Assembly: GCF_000010425.1 (NCBI RefSeq)
Contig: NC_008618.1
Location: 1,295,946 to 1,359,945 of the forward strand
Direction: 5' to 3'
Source of the DNA: Bifidobacterium adolescentis ATCC 15703
GTDB taxonomy: Bacteria; Actinomycetota; Actinomycetes; Actinomycetales; Bifidobacteriaceae
DNA length: 64,000 bases
Shown: positions 19,509 through 28,877 of the stretch, piece by piece
Layout: every line of letters starts with the position of its first letter
How positions within the stretch are numbered: the first letter of the stretch is position 1
The notes under the pieces: generated by a model
What the model saw: the letters and a program-made list of their open reading frames with translations, nothing else
Database searches by the model: none
Told to the model about the DNA's origin: nothing
Made by a program: the position numbers and the translations under genes

Positions 19509-20477
19509 TCAGGCCGTACGGCTCTTCGGATCGAGCGCGTCCTTGACGGCGTCGCCCATCATGATGAATGCCAGCACGGTGATGGCCAGCGCGGCGGACG
19601 GGTAGAACAGCACCATCGGGTCAGTACGCAGGATGGACTGCGCGTTGGAGATGTCTCCGCCCCAGCTGACCGTGGTGGTGGGCAGGCCGACGCCCAGGAA
19701 GCTCAGCGTGGCCTCGAGCACGATGTAGGTGGCCAGCGAGGTGGTGCCGACCACGATGATCGGAGCCAGCGAATTCGGCAGGATGTGGCGGAACAGGTTG
19801 CGGATCGGGGTGGATCCCAGAGCGGTGGACGCCGTGTTGAATTCAAGGTTCTTGGCTTCCATCACAGCACCTCGCGCGATTCGTGCCACGGAGGTCCAGC
19901 CGAACAGCGTCATCACCAGAATGATCTTCCAGATGGAGCTGCTCGTTTTGAACATCTGGAGCACCACGATGGCGCCAAGCAGAATCGGCAGCGCGAGGAA
20001 GATATCGGTCAGTCGGCTCAGCACGGCGTCGACCCATCCTCCGAAGAAGCCGGCGATTGCGCCGATCAGCGTTCCGAGCAGCACCACCAGCAGTGTGGCG
20101 AACACGCCGACGCTCAGCGAGGTGCGGGTGCCGTAGACCACACGGGAGTATACGTCGCAACCTTGCAGGTCGAAGCCGAACGGATGGCCTGAGGAAGCCG
20201 GCTCAAGGGAATTGTCGAGCGTGCAGTAGTTCGGGTTCTGCTTGGTCAACACGCTCGGGAACAGCGCCACGAACACGATGAAGATGATCAGCAGTCCGGA
20301 GATGATGAACAGCGGGTTCTTACGCAGGGTTCGCCATGCGTCGGCCCACATGTTCGAAGCCGGTGCGGATTCGTCCATCGAGTCGACGGCCTTCAGGGGC
20401 GTCTCATCGAGCGGTGCCACATAGCGTTCCTGTCCCGGAAGCACGGTGGAAGGATTGGTCTCATTCATTTCGGTCAT
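19509..20477 (-). CDS. Peptide ABC transporter permease (DppC type)
   Basis: 322 residues from the ATG at 20477, preceded by GGGAAC. The N-terminal about 50 residues are soluble, then a helix (PLFIISGLLIIFIVFVALF), the DppC loop GHPFGFDLQGCDVYSRVVYG and five further helices. The EAA coupling motif is FGWTSVARIARGAVMEAKN. It forms the channel with the DppB partner upstream. The Cys-containing loop is part of the usual GTDxxGRDxxSR region. Third of four genes in the operon. Confidence 0.92.
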   Translation of the reverse strand: MTEMNETNPSTVLPGQERYVAPLDETPLKAVDSMDESAPASNMWADAWRTLRKNPLFIISGLLIIFIVFVALFPSVLTKQNPNYCTLDNSLEPASSGHPFGFDLQGCDVYSRVVYGTRTSLSVGVFATLLVVLLGTLIGAIAGFFGGWVDAVLSRLTDIFLALPILLGAIVVLQMFKTSSSIWKIILVMTLFGWTSVARIARGAVMEAKNLEFNTASTALGSTPIRNLFRHILPNSLAPIIVVGTTSLATYIVLEATLSFLGVGLPTTTVSWGGDISNAQSILRTDPMVLFYPSAALAITVLAFIMMGDAVKDALDPKSRTA

Positions 20478-20497
20478 TTCTTGTTCCCTCCCTCGAC

Positions 20498-21424
20498 TCA
20501 CGCGTAACGGATTCGCGGATCAAGCGCGGCGTACAGCATGTCGACCAGCAGATTGCAAACCACGAAGATCAGCATGAGCAGCGTCACGATGGACACCACC
20601 AGGTTGCCTTCTCCCTTGAGGATGCTCTGATAGGTCAGGTAGCCGATGCCATGCACGTTGAAGATGGTTTCGGAGATCATCGCGCCGCCCATCAGTGCGC
20701 CAAGATCCTGGCCCAGATAGGTGACGACGGGGATCATGGAGTTGCGCAGCACGTGGCGCAGCATGACGGATTTGTTGTCCATGCCCTTGGCGCGCGCGGT
20801 GCGCACATAGTCGAGGGCGATGTTGGACGAAATCTCCGTACGGCTCAGACGGATGATGTACGCCATCGATACAGAGCCAAGCACCATGGCCGGCATCAGC
20901 AGATCAAGGAATCCTGGATTCGTTCCGGCGGTGACCGGCAGCAGATGCCACTTCACACCGAGGAAGTACTGGCAGAGGAAGCCGGTGACGAAGGTCGGCA
21001 CGGAGATGAGCAGCAGGGAGAAGATCAGGATGACGGTATCGCACCACTTGCCCTTCTTCAGGCCGGAGATCACACCGAAGATCACGCCGAAAACCGCTTC
21101 GAACACGAAGGCCATCAGGGCGAGCTTGATGGTCACGGGGAAGGCGCGGCCGATCACGTCGATGACAAGCTGTCCGGAGAAGGTCTTGCCGAAGTCGAGG
21201 GTCAGCGCGTTCTTCAGGAACAGCAGATACTGGACGATGAACGGCTTGTCCAGATTGTATTCGGCACGGATCTGGGCCGCGACCGCTTCGTTGACCGGCT
21301 TGTCGCCGAACATCGCCTTGACCGGGTCGCCCGGCAACGCGAACACCAGGGCATACACCAGAAGCGTCGTGCCGAGAACCACAGGGATCATCTGCAGAAT
21401 GCGTCGCAGAAGATACTTGCCCAT
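20498..21424 (-). CDS. Peptide ABC transporter permease (DppB type)
   Basis: 308 residues from the ATG at 21424 with AAGGAG upstream. The start LLRRILQMIPVVLGTTLLVY, the loop GDPVKAMFGDKPV and the EAA-type motif DYVRTARAKGMDNKSV are typical of DppB/OppB. Six membrane helices. It pairs with the DppC protein encoded 20 bases downstream. The receptor gene lies 327 bases upstream, beyond a hairpin and a palindrome, so the permease genes may also have their own promoter. Confidence 0.92.
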   Translation of the reverse strand: MGKYLLRRILQMIPVVLGTTLLVYALVFALPGDPVKAMFGDKPVNEAVAAQIRAEYNLDKPFIVQYLLFLKNALTLDFGKTFSGQLVIDVIGRAFPVTIKLALMAFVFEAVFGVIFGVISGLKKGKWCDTVILIFSLLLISVPTFVTGFLCQYFLGVKWHLLPVTAGTNPGFLDLLMPAMVLGSVSMAYIIRLSRTEISSNIALDYVRTARAKGMDNKSVMLRHVLRNSMIPVVTYLGQDLGALMGGAMISETIFNVHGIGYLTYQSILKGEGNLVVSIVTLLMLIFVVCNLLVDMLYAALDPRIRYA

Positions 21425-21751
21425 TGGTTTCTCCTTTTGATTACTCACTCGTTCGCCAGCCGTTTGCGGCTTCGTCCCCTACGCTCACGCGTATAGGACA
21501 TGAGGCCCGGGGCGGCCGGCGCTTGCCCCATTACGTATCAGTGATACTGCACCACAATGCTTTATATTGCAGTTTCATGAAAGACAGCTGAAAATATACC
21601 CCACGCGCGGACATCTTCTGTTGATGTCGCATGTCCAGCCGTCATGGACCTCCGATGGAAGCCCCGTTTATTACGCGGAAAGGAAGGAACGGATATTCGA
21701 ATCCGTTCCTTCCTTCATGTCGATCCTACGAAATCAAAATCAGAGAACGGC
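21425..21751 (-). promoter_or_regulatory. Intergenic region between peptide-binding protein and permease genes
   Basis: 327 bases without a gene. It contains a perfect hairpin at 21680-21715 (listed separately) and the perfect palindrome GTATCA-G-TGATAC at 21535-21547, about 110 bases before dppB. An AT-rich stretch (TATAAA-like on the minus strand near 21566) could hold a second promoter. No coding potential seen. Confidence 0.4.
21680..21715 (-). terminator. Hairpin after the first peptide-binding protein gene
   Basis: Perfect 15-base arms (21680-21694 and 21701-21715) with a 6-base loop, 36 bases past the binding-protein stop. It probably terminates or attenuates transcription so that the receptor outnumbers the permeases. 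Confidence 0.75.
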
Positions 21752-23413
21752 TCACTTGCCGGACTTGGTCATGTTCTCGTAGACCGGCAGGTTCTGCCAG
21801 TTCATCTCGAAGCCGGAGACACCGGTCGAGGCCACACCATAGGCATTGGCGTAGTACAGCGGAACGGCCGGCAGGTCGTTGAGCAGCACTTCCTGTGCCT
21901 GCTGGTACAGCTTGTTGGCGTCTGCGACGGACTTGGAGGCAGCGGCCTTGTCGCACAGCGCATCGAACTCCGGGTTCTTGTAGTCGCCATCGTTGGAGCC
22001 GTTGCCATCGGCAGCGGCGGAGGCGAAGTTCTGCACCAGGTAGTTTTCGGCGGACGGGTAATCCGGCTGCCAGCCGCTACGGAACGCGCCGTTCACCTTG
22101 CGGTCGGACACGGCGGTGCGGAAATCGTTGAAGGTCGGGTACGGGTTGGTGGCGGCCACGCCGGCGCCCAGCACGTTGTTGATGGAGTTGACCACGGCGG
22201 TGTAGATGACTTCGTGGCCACCATCGGCGTTGTAGGCGAAGGTGAGCTTGTCATCGGAGGTCCACGGGCTGATGGCGTTGGCCTTCGCCCACAGTTCCTT
22301 GGCTTTCTTCTCGTTGTACTTCAGGTTGCCGGAACCCTTGAGGGAATCGGAGTAGCCCGGGGTCAGCGGGGAGGTGAAGTCGGCGGCCGGGGTGCCGGTG
22401 CCGTTGAGCACCTTCTTGCAGATGTTCTCGCGGTTGATGGCCATGGAGACGGCCTGGCGACGCAGGGTGCCTTCCTCGGTGTCGGCTTCGAAGTGCTTCA
22501 GCTTGGCCGGGATGGTGAACTGCTGGATGACGGAGCCGGCCTTGTTGTAGGCCTGTACGGTGGAGTCCTTCTGGAAGGTCTTGGTGGCGGAGGCCGGGAC
22601 GGACTCCATCACGTCGAGGGAACCGGACTGGATGTCGGCGTAGGCGGCCTCATCCTTGGTGTAGACCTTGAAGGTCACGCCGTCGTTCTTGGCGACGCGG
22701 TTGCCCTTGTAGTCGGGGTTCTTCACCAGCACGATCTGGTTGTCGTGGTCCCAGGACTGGAACTTGTACGGGCCGTTGCCGACCGGCTTCTCGCCGAAGG
22801 CCTTCGGATCCTTGAAGAAGGATTCCGGCAGCGGAGCGAATGCGGTGTAGCCGACCTTGATGGCGAACACGGAGTCGGAACGGTTCAGGTCGACGGTGAA
22901 TTCATGGTCGTTGACGACCTTCAGGCCCTCGAGCTGTTCGTCGCCCTTGAGCTTGTCTCCATCCTGGAGCTTGTCGTAGCCCTTGATGGTGGAGAAGAAG
23001 GAGGAGCCGAGCTGTGCGTTCTTGGCGTTGGCCGTGTAGCTCCATGCCTTGGTGAAGGATTCGGCGGTCACCGGGGTGCCGTCGGTGAACTTCCAACCAT
23101 CCTTGAGCTTGATGGTGTACTGGGTGGCGTCATCGTTGGACTTGATGGACTCCGCCACTTCGTTGGAGGCGTTGCCCTTGGCGTCGAAGGAAATCAGACG
23201 TGCGAACAGCAGGTCGAGCGGCTTGCCGCCGCCGGTCTCGTTGCAGTCGCCCGGGATGAGCGGGTTCTGCGGTTCGGAATTGTATGCGGTGATGACGTTG
23301 GAACCCTTGTCAGCGGTGGAGTCACCGTTGGAAGAGCCGCAACCGCTGAGCAGCATGCCGAATGCGCATGCGGCCGCAGCGAAAGCCAGAGCTTTCTTCT
23401 TCATGGAATTCAT
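21752..23413 (-). CDS. Peptide ABC transporter substrate-binding lipoprotein (family 5)
   Basis: 553 residues from the ATG at 23413, preceded by AAGGAG. The signal peptide ends in LLSGC with lipidated Cys25. The mature protein has the family-5 layout: NSEPQNPLIPGD near the start, LKDGWKFTDGTPVTAESF (the family signature), FTIPAKLKHFEAD, AVSMAINRENICKKVL and DYPSAENYLVQNF near the end. It binds oligopeptides outside the membrane and delivers them to the permeases encoded downstream. Codon use is strongly biased, suggesting high expression. The exact peptide range is unknown. Confidence 0.93.
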   Translation of the reverse strand: MNSMKKKALAFAAAACAFGMLLSGCGSSNGDSTADKGSNVITAYNSEPQNPLIPGDCNETGGGKPLDLLFARLISFDAKGNASNEVAESIKSNDDATQYTIKLKDGWKFTDGTPVTAESFTKAWSYTANAKNAQLGSSFFSTIKGYDKLQDGDKLKGDEQLEGLKVVNDHEFTVDLNRSDSVFAIKVGYTAFAPLPESFFKDPKAFGEKPVGNGPYKFQSWDHDNQIVLVKNPDYKGNRVAKNDGVTFKVYTKDEAAYADIQSGSLDVMESVPASATKTFQKDSTVQAYNKAGSVIQQFTIPAKLKHFEADTEEGTLRRQAVSMAINRENICKKVLNGTGTPAADFTSPLTPGYSDSLKGSGNLKYNEKKAKELWAKANAISPWTSDDKLTFAYNADGGHEVIYTAVVNSINNVLGAGVAATNPYPTFNDFRTAVSDRKVNGAFRSGWQPDYPSAENYLVQNFASAAADGNGSNDGDYKNPEFDALCDKAAASKSVADANKLYQQAQEVLLNDLPAVPLYYANAYGVASTGVSGFEMNWQNLPVYENMTKSGK

Positions 23414-23706
23414 ATTCTCCTTATCCATTATTTCCAGAGCCGTAAGACCCTGCTCAAAAAGAAGGCGGGCGTCAATACCGTGGCATCAACGTCCGTCTTC
23501 GTTCTGATGGTGGGTTCATTATCGCTCGATTGAGGGACAACCGCTCCATATCCGAGGGAGGCCCATGCAAAATAGCCAAATCAAAACTCATCATCTGATA
23601 AAACAATCCGTTTTTCCCTCTTATCGCCGGGACAACTTATCCGCATCGTGTGTATGGACGGACGCGGACATATCCGTTCGCTGTCAGCGTACTTTGCCAA
23701 TCCGCG
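23414..23706 (-). promoter_or_regulatory. Region upstream of the first peptide-binding protein gene
   Basis: About 290 bases between the binding-protein start and the end of xerC. AT-rich compared with the surroundings and presumably holds the promoter of the transporter operon. I see no gene, no clear xerC terminator and no convincing operator. Confidence 0.35.
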
Positions 23707-24633
23707 TCACGCCCGTGGAAACGCCTGCCCGTATCGTGCCTTCAACTGTTCGATGGACACGTGTGTGTAACGCTGCGTGGTCTTCAGCGAGGAATGCCCC
23801 AGCATCTCCTGCACCTCACGCAGGTCCGCTCCCCCGTCGAGCATATGGGTCGCCGCACTGTGGCGCAACGCATGCGGACTGATGTCTGGCACGCCGGCCT
23901 CCCGTGCCCGGTCGTGCACCACCTTGCGCACCATACGTTGATCGATCCGCCCGCCCTGCGATCCCAAAAAGAACGCGTCGTCCGACATGTCACCGCATAG
24001 TACGGGACGGCCATGTTCCAGCCAATCGCGCAAGGCCTTGTCGGCTGGTGCGCCGAATGGCATGACACGCTGCTTGTCGCCTTTGCCGGTCACTTTCACC
24101 GTGCGGTTGCCGAATGTCACGTCGGCCACGTCGAGTCCGACCAGTTCCGCCACACGCATGCCGGTGGCATAGAGCAGTTCCAGCATGGCCGCGTCACGCA
24201 GCGCGATCGCCTGTTTTTTCATATTCGGTTCCTGCGATCGCGCCTCCATGCCGTCCTCATCAACGCGGTCCATCAGCTGCTGCGCCTGCGTTTCGTTCAA
24301 TACCGCCGGCAGCGTATCGGGGATTTTCGGCGTCTGCAACGAAGCCGCCGGGTTGGCGGACGCCATGTCATGGTCGTACGCCCATGCGAAGAATCCACGC
24401 ACGGCGACGGTTTTGCGCGCCATGCTGCTGCGTGCGTGATTTTTGGACGATTCGGCCATCCACAGGCGCAAATCCTCGATGGTCACCTCATTCAGATCCA
24501 CGCAACCCTGTTTCCGCAACGCCACCAAGCATTCCTCGACATCGCTGCGGTACGCCCTGCGGGTGTTTGCACTCAATCCACGGTTGGCTTTCAGATAGGC
24601 GTCGAATCCGTCCAACGCATCATCGAAACACAT
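23707..24633 (-). CDS. xerC: Tyrosine recombinase XerC
   Basis: 308 residues from the ATG at 24633 (AAGGTGG upstream); longer frames lack a binding site. The N-terminal SAM-like core-binding domain (FDAYLKANRGLSANTRRAY) is followed by the catalytic domain with Arg in YATGMRVAELVG, Lys in KVTGKGDKQR, the HxxR box HALRHSAATHML, LGHSSLKTTQ and nucleophile Tyr in RYTHVS. With XerD (at 37 kb here) it resolves chromosome dimers at dif. The length and lack of phage genes argue against a phage integrase. Confidence 0.93.
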   Translation of the reverse strand: MCFDDALDGFDAYLKANRGLSANTRRAYRSDVEECLVALRKQGCVDLNEVTIEDLRLWMAESSKNHARSSMARKTVAVRGFFAWAYDHDMASANPAASLQTPKIPDTLPAVLNETQAQQLMDRVDEDGMEARSQEPNMKKQAIALRDAAMLELLYATGMRVAELVGLDVADVTFGNRTVKVTGKGDKQRVMPFGAPADKALRDWLEHGRPVLCGDMSDDAFFLGSQGGRIDQRMVRKVVHDRAREAGVPDISPHALRHSAATHMLDGGADLREVQEMLGHSSLKTTQRYTHVSIEQLKARYGQAFPRA

Positions 24634-24799
24634 GCAAACCACCTTCCGCTTCGTCTGAAATGAACAGACACCACGCAGACACCGTATAAATGCCATTCCG
24701 CAACGCGATCGAATGTCATCTCACGCGATGGCACGATTCCATTATGTCCCCATACCGATAGACTGATGACGATTAGGCATCCTACGAACAGGCGGTATT

Positions 24800-25645
24800 A
24801 TGACTCGTCATTCCATTCATGACGTACAGCATCCGACAGCCGAAAACCCCGATGATGGGATTGTGGCCCGCGCCATCGACCTGACCAAGGTCTACGGCTC
24901 AAAAGACAACGAAGTGATGGCGTTGGATCATGTGAATGTGGAATTCAAGCGCGGTGAAATGACCGCCATCATGGGCCCTTCCGGTTCCGGCAAGTCCACG
25001 CTCATGCATTGCATGGCCGGACTCGACGCCCCTTCGTCCGGCAAGGTGATGGTGGAGGGCCTCGAGGTCTCCTCCATGAACCAGAAGCAGCTGACGGATC
25101 TGCGCCGCGAACAGATCGGGTTCATTTTCCAGTCGTTCAATCTGGTGCCGACGCTGTCCGCCGAGGAGAACATCCTGCTGCCATTGCAGATAGCGAAACG
25201 TCCGATCGACCGCGACTGGTTCAACCAAGTGGTCAAGGTGGTCGGTCTGGAGAAGCGGCTCACGCACCGTCCAAGCCAGCTGTCCGGCGGCCAGCAGCAG
25301 CGTGTGGCCTGCGCCCGCGCCATCATGGCACGACCGTCCGTGATCTTCGCCGACGAGCCGACCGGCAACCTCGACTCGCGTTCCAGCCGTGAAGTGCTTG
25401 GCTTCCTGCGCGATTCGGTACGCGACTACGGCCAGTCGATCGTCATGGTCACCCACGATCCGCGTGCGGCCTCCTTCGCGGACCGTGTGCTGGTGCTCGC
25501 CGACGGCAACATCACCCGCGACATGCAGCATCCGACGTACAACGAGATTCTTGAGGTGTTCGCCGGCGACGACGACATCGACGATGTTTCCAAGTACGCC
25601 GCCTCCACCGCCGTTCCGACCGTGACGGAGGACTCGCAGGCATGA
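24800..25645 (+). CDS. ABC transporter ATPase, MacB/LolD family
   Basis: 281 residues. Walker A GPSGSGKST (59-67), Q-loop in FIFQSFNLVPTL, signature LSGGQQQRVACARA and Walker B VIFADEPTGNLDS, followed by VTHDPRAAS. The PTGNLDS form and ENILLP segment are typical of the MacB/LolD/FtsE group, which drive mechanotransmission rather than transport through a pore. The stop overlaps the start of the FtsX-type permease (ATGA), so they make one complex. The last about 30 residues form an extra acidic/Thr-rich tail. Confidence 0.93.
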   Translation: MTRHSIHDVQHPTAENPDDGIVARAIDLTKVYGSKDNEVMALDHVNVEFKRGEMTAIMGPSGSGKSTLMHCMAGLDAPSSGKVMVEGLEVSSMNQKQLTDLRREQIGFIFQSFNLVPTLSAEENILLPLQIAKRPIDRDWFNQVVKVVGLEKRLTHRPSQLSGGQQQRVACARAIMARPSVIFADEPTGNLDSRSSREVLGFLRDSVRDYGQSIVMVTHDPRAASFADRVLVLADGNITRDMQHPTYNEILEVFAGDDDIDDVSKYAASTAVPTVTEDSQA

Positions 25646-28488
25646 TTCGCATAGGATTGCGCGACGCGCGCAGCCATTTCGGCCGTTTCATCATGTCGAT
25701 CGTGGCCATCGCGCTCGGCGTGAGTTTCGTGGTCGGCTCGTTCTGTTTCCGCGAAATGCTCAACAACCAGGTTTCACAGATGATGTCCACCAATGCGGAC
25801 CATGACGTGTACGTGCGCGGTTCGCAGGAGAAGAAAAAAGATTCGTCGGCGATGTCGATGGGATCGACGAAAAACTACAACGATGTCGACGTCGATCTGG
25901 CGGGTACGATAGCCAAGGTCGACGGTGTTTCCTCGGCACGCGTCGTGCACATGCTGTCCGGCGTAGTGCTGCTCGACAAGCATGGCGATGCGGTGACCAC
26001 CATGGGGTCTCCGACGCTCGCCATAGGCATGGGCAAGTCGTCGCCGTGGCGGTCCGCCAAGTTCACGACCGGCACGTGGCCGAAGAACGGCGATGAGATC
26101 GCCCTTCATTCCTTCGCCGCCGAACAGTCGGGTCTGAAGGTCGGCGATAAGACGAAAATCGTCTATCCGGACGGCGCTCATAAGGTGACCGTCAGCGGCA
26201 TCTTCACCACCGATGCCAGCCAGGCAGGCGCCATCATCATCGCCATCGATCCCGCGACGGCCAAGGAACAGGCGAACAAGCAATCGGACGATCCGGACAA
26301 GACTGCGTTGATCAGCGTCTACGGCAATAAGACCACGCCGCTTGACGACAACGCGCAGCAGCAGCTGGCGGACCGTATCAACAAGGCGCTGCCGAGATCG
26401 GCGAAGGCACATGCCATCACCGGTGATGAATACCGTGACGAATCAACCAAATCCACGCAGGACGCGCTCGGCTTCATCCAACCGCTTATTCTGATTTTCG
26501 CGGTGATCGCATTGTTTGTCGGCTCGTTCATCATCGCCAACACGTTCTCCATGATCGTGCGCGAGTCGATGCGCGGCTATGCGCTGCTGCGTTCCATCGG
26601 CGCTTCTCCCCTGCAAGTGTTCTCCACGGTGATCGTGCAAGCTCTGTTGCTGGGCCTGGTAGGTTCGCTCGCAGGCATCGGGCTCGGCTGGGGCATGGTC
26701 AAACTCATCGCATCCGGTTTGGCGAATATGGGTATGCCATTGACCGGCGCCACCAATCCGACCGTTTCCGACATGCTCGTCGGCCTTGTGGTCGGCATTG
26801 TGGTGACGTTGATCGGTGCGGCCCTGCCGGCGCGAAATGCGGCGCTTGCCCCGCCGATTCAGGCGATGAACGAAACCGTCAATCCGGAAAAGTCTGTCCT
26901 CGCACGTGGCATCCTCGGCACCGTCATGGTGCTGTTGGGCTTCCTGAGCTGGGGCTTCACCTACGCTTTGGCCGCCGCGGATGGTGACGGCGGTCCGACG
27001 CCGTGGAAGGCGCTCAACAGTATCGCTGTCGGCTGGCCGCTCGGTATTGGCGCGGCGCTGGCCGTGATCGGCGTGATTGTGGCGGGACCGGCATACGTGT
27101 CCACCGCGGGCGCGGTGCTCGGCTGGCTGCCATCGAAGGTCTTCACCGTGACCGGGCGTCTCGCGCAACGTAACATTTCTCGTTCGAAACGTCGCACGTC
27201 CAACACCGCAGCCGCCCTGTTCGTGGGAGTGGCGATTGTCAGCTGTCTGGGCGTGGTGGCCACGTCGGCGAAGGCTTCGGTCAATTCGCTGGTGGATACC
27301 GGGCTCAAAGCCGATTTCGCCGTATCTTCGGCTTCGGCCGGGCAGATTCCCGACCAGGCCATCAAAGACATCAAAAAGGTCGATGGCGTGAATCATGTGG
27401 TGTCGAACCGTGTGGTGCTTGGTGTGAAATATGACGGCAAAGCCATCAACGGGTTCACGTTCGCCACACAGCCGGAACTGTTCACCAAGATCTTCGCCGC
27501 CGAAACCACCGAAGGTGATGCCGCTGCCGCGTTGAAGGATGGCAAGCTGCTCGTCGGCAAGACCATTGCCGACGATCGTGGATGGCATGTGGGTCAGAAG
27601 GTCAAGGCCACGGCCGAGAACATCGTGGTAGACAAGGAGGCCACAGCCAAGGCGCAGGCCGATTACCAGGCCAAGGTGCAGGCGCATGTGCAGGAATTGC
27701 AGTCGCAGGCCCAGCAATTGGCCGCATCCGGCGACTTGACAGGAGCGCAGGCCAAGGCTTCGGAAATCGAACAGTACACGAACGACGCCAAGAACGTCGA
27801 TCCGAAAACGCTGGTCAAGACGAAGAAGGTCACCACCGGAAAGACGCTGACCATCGGCGCGATCGTGTCGAATTCCGTATACCGCGATTTCGCGATCGTC
27901 AACGACGATTTGGCCGAGCAAATCGGCAACAAGCAGACCATGTTCGTCATGCAGGCGTTCGTCACGGACAAGCGGGGCGCCGACACGGCCCAAGTCAAGA
28001 AGGCCCTGAAGAAAACAATCAAGAAATACTATACAATCGTCGTGTTCGATCGTGACGAGTACAAGTCCACGATGAGCTCGATGATCGATCAGATGCTCAT
28101 GGTCCTGTACGCGTTGCTGGCTTTGTCCATCATCATCGCCATTTTCGGCATCGTGAACACGCTGGCGTTGAGCGTGTCGGAACGCACCAAGGAGATTGGT
28201 CTGCTCCGTGTCATCGGCACGTCACGTGGCCAGGTGCGTGGCATGCTTGGCATCGAAGCGGCGATCATCTCCGTGTTCGGCACGGTGTTGGGTTTGATCG
28301 TCGGCGTCGCCGCGGGAGTGGTGATTCGTGCGGTCTACGCGTCCGAAGGTTTGGAGACGCTGGCGATTCCGTGGTTGCAGCTGCTCGTGTTCCTGCTGCT
28401 ATCGATTGTGGTCGGTCTGGTGTCCAGCATCTCCCCCGCCTCCCGCGCGTTGAAGCAGCCGGTCCTTGACGCCGTGGCGAGCGAGTGA
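25642..28488 (+). CDS. ABC transporter permease, FtsX/MacB family with two FtsX domains
   Basis: 948 residues. One N-terminal helix (about 14-36), a large extracellular domain (37-270), three helices with the first FtsX domain (about 275-400), helices around 420-500, a second extracellular domain (about 530-810) and a last FtsX domain ending in VSSISPASRALKQPVLDAV. In the second outer domain, residues about 665-719 form an Ala/Gln/Lys-rich coiled coil (QAKVQAHVQELQSQ). It works with the ATPase encoded just upstream to move a substrate, possibly a peptide or lipid, or to act on the cell wall. Substrate unknown. Confidence 0.9.
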   Translation: MIRIGLRDARSHFGRFIMSIVAIALGVSFVVGSFCFREMLNNQVSQMMSTNADHDVYVRGSQEKKKDSSAMSMGSTKNYNDVDVDLAGTIAKVDGVSSARVVHMLSGVVLLDKHGDAVTTMGSPTLAIGMGKSSPWRSAKFTTGTWPKNGDEIALHSFAAEQSGLKVGDKTKIVYPDGAHKVTVSGIFTTDASQAGAIIIAIDPATAKEQANKQSDDPDKTALISVYGNKTTPLDDNAQQQLADRINKALPRSAKAHAITGDEYRDESTKSTQDALGFIQPLILIFAVIALFVGSFIIANTFSMIVRESMRGYALLRSIGASPLQVFSTVIVQALLLGLVGSLAGIGLGWGMVKLIASGLANMGMPLTGATNPTVSDMLVGLVVGIVVTLIGAALPARNAALAPPIQAMNETVNPEKSVLARGILGTVMVLLGFLSWGFTYALAAADGDGGPTPWKALNSIAVGWPLGIGAALAVIGVIVAGPAYVSTAGAVLGWLPSKVFTVTGRLAQRNISRSKRRTSNTAAALFVGVAIVSCLGVVATSAKASVNSLVDTGLKADFAVSSASAGQIPDQAIKDIKKVDGVNHVVSNRVVLGVKYDGKAINGFTFATQPELFTKIFAAETTEGDAAAALKDGKLLVGKTIADDRGWHVGQKVKATAENIVVDKEATAKAQADYQAKVQAHVQELQSQAQQLAASGDLTGAQAKASEIEQYTNDAKNVDPKTLVKTKKVTTGKTLTIGAIVSNSVYRDFAIVNDDLAEQIGNKQTMFVMQAFVTDKRGADTAQVKKALKKTIKKYYTIVVFDRDEYKSTMSSMIDQMLMVLYALLALSIIIAIFGIVNTLALSVSERTKEIGLLRVIGTSRGQVRGMLGIEAAIISVFGTVLGLIVGVAAGVVIRAVYASEGLETLAIPWLQLLVFLLLSIVVGLVSSISPASRALKQPVLDAVASE

Positions 28489-28522
28489 GACAGTTGGAGC
28501 GGAACATCGAAAGGAGGCAGCA

Positions 28523-28780
28523 ATGCCTATTCCCAATGAGATTCCAGTAGGAGCGCGCATCGTGGTGCGCACCTTGGAAGGCGTCGATCCTACCGATCAT
28601 CGTATGAAGTTCCGCGATTACGTAGGCCACGTGCGTTCGTGGGACGGTCAGAAACTGGAGATGACGCGCGATGCGGCGGCGAACGGCTCACGTCCCGAGC
28701 AGCGTGTCACGATTCCCGCCGACGAAATCGTGACGATCAAGCCGGTGCCGGAACGTTCCATGACTCGGCCACGTCCGTAG
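28523..28780 (+). CDS. Small conserved actinobacterial protein (DUF6725-like)
   Basis: 85 residues from the ATG at 28523, which has AAAGGAGG. Reads IPVGARIVVRTLEG, then KFRDYVGHVRSWDG and RVTIPADEIVTIKPVPER. I recall such proteins as DUF6725 in bifidobacteria but cannot confirm. The short beta-rich sequence, charged and without Cys or membrane segments, suggests a small barrel. It follows the ABC exporter by 34 bases and may be co-transcribed. Function unknown. Confidence 0.7.
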   Translation: MPIPNEIPVGARIVVRTLEGVDPTDHRMKFRDYVGHVRSWDGQKLEMTRDAAANGSRPEQRVTIPADEIVTIKPVPERSMTRPRP

Positions 28781-28814
28781 TCGCATACCTCCCCCTACCG
28801 CGCGCAAAGACAAG

Positions 28815-28856
28815 AGCGCCGCAATCGCACTGATTTTCTGCGATTGCGGCGCTTTT
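28815..28856. terminator. Bidirectional terminator, DUF6725-like gene and tyrA
   Basis: Perfect 15-base arms (28815-28829 and 28839-28853) followed by TTTT on the plus strand. It separates convergent genes. Confidence 0.88.
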
Positions 28857-28877
28857 GCATAGCGATGGCGTCAGTCG

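Noticed and set aside
18471-20192. 573-codon plus-strand open frame opposite the peptide ABC genes
   Set aside because: Shadow of the ATPase and permease; spans two real genes and has no recognisable motif.
21644-23533. 629-codon Gly/Val-rich plus-strand open frame opposite the peptide-binding protein
   Set aside because: Caused by strong codon bias of the real gene; no signal peptide, domain or binding site.
23707-24633. XerC and XerD (37094-38047) as phage or island integrases
   Set aside because: Lengths of about 310 residues, XerC/XerD-type motifs, and no phage, tRNA or attachment site nearby; they are the chromosome dimer resolution pair.
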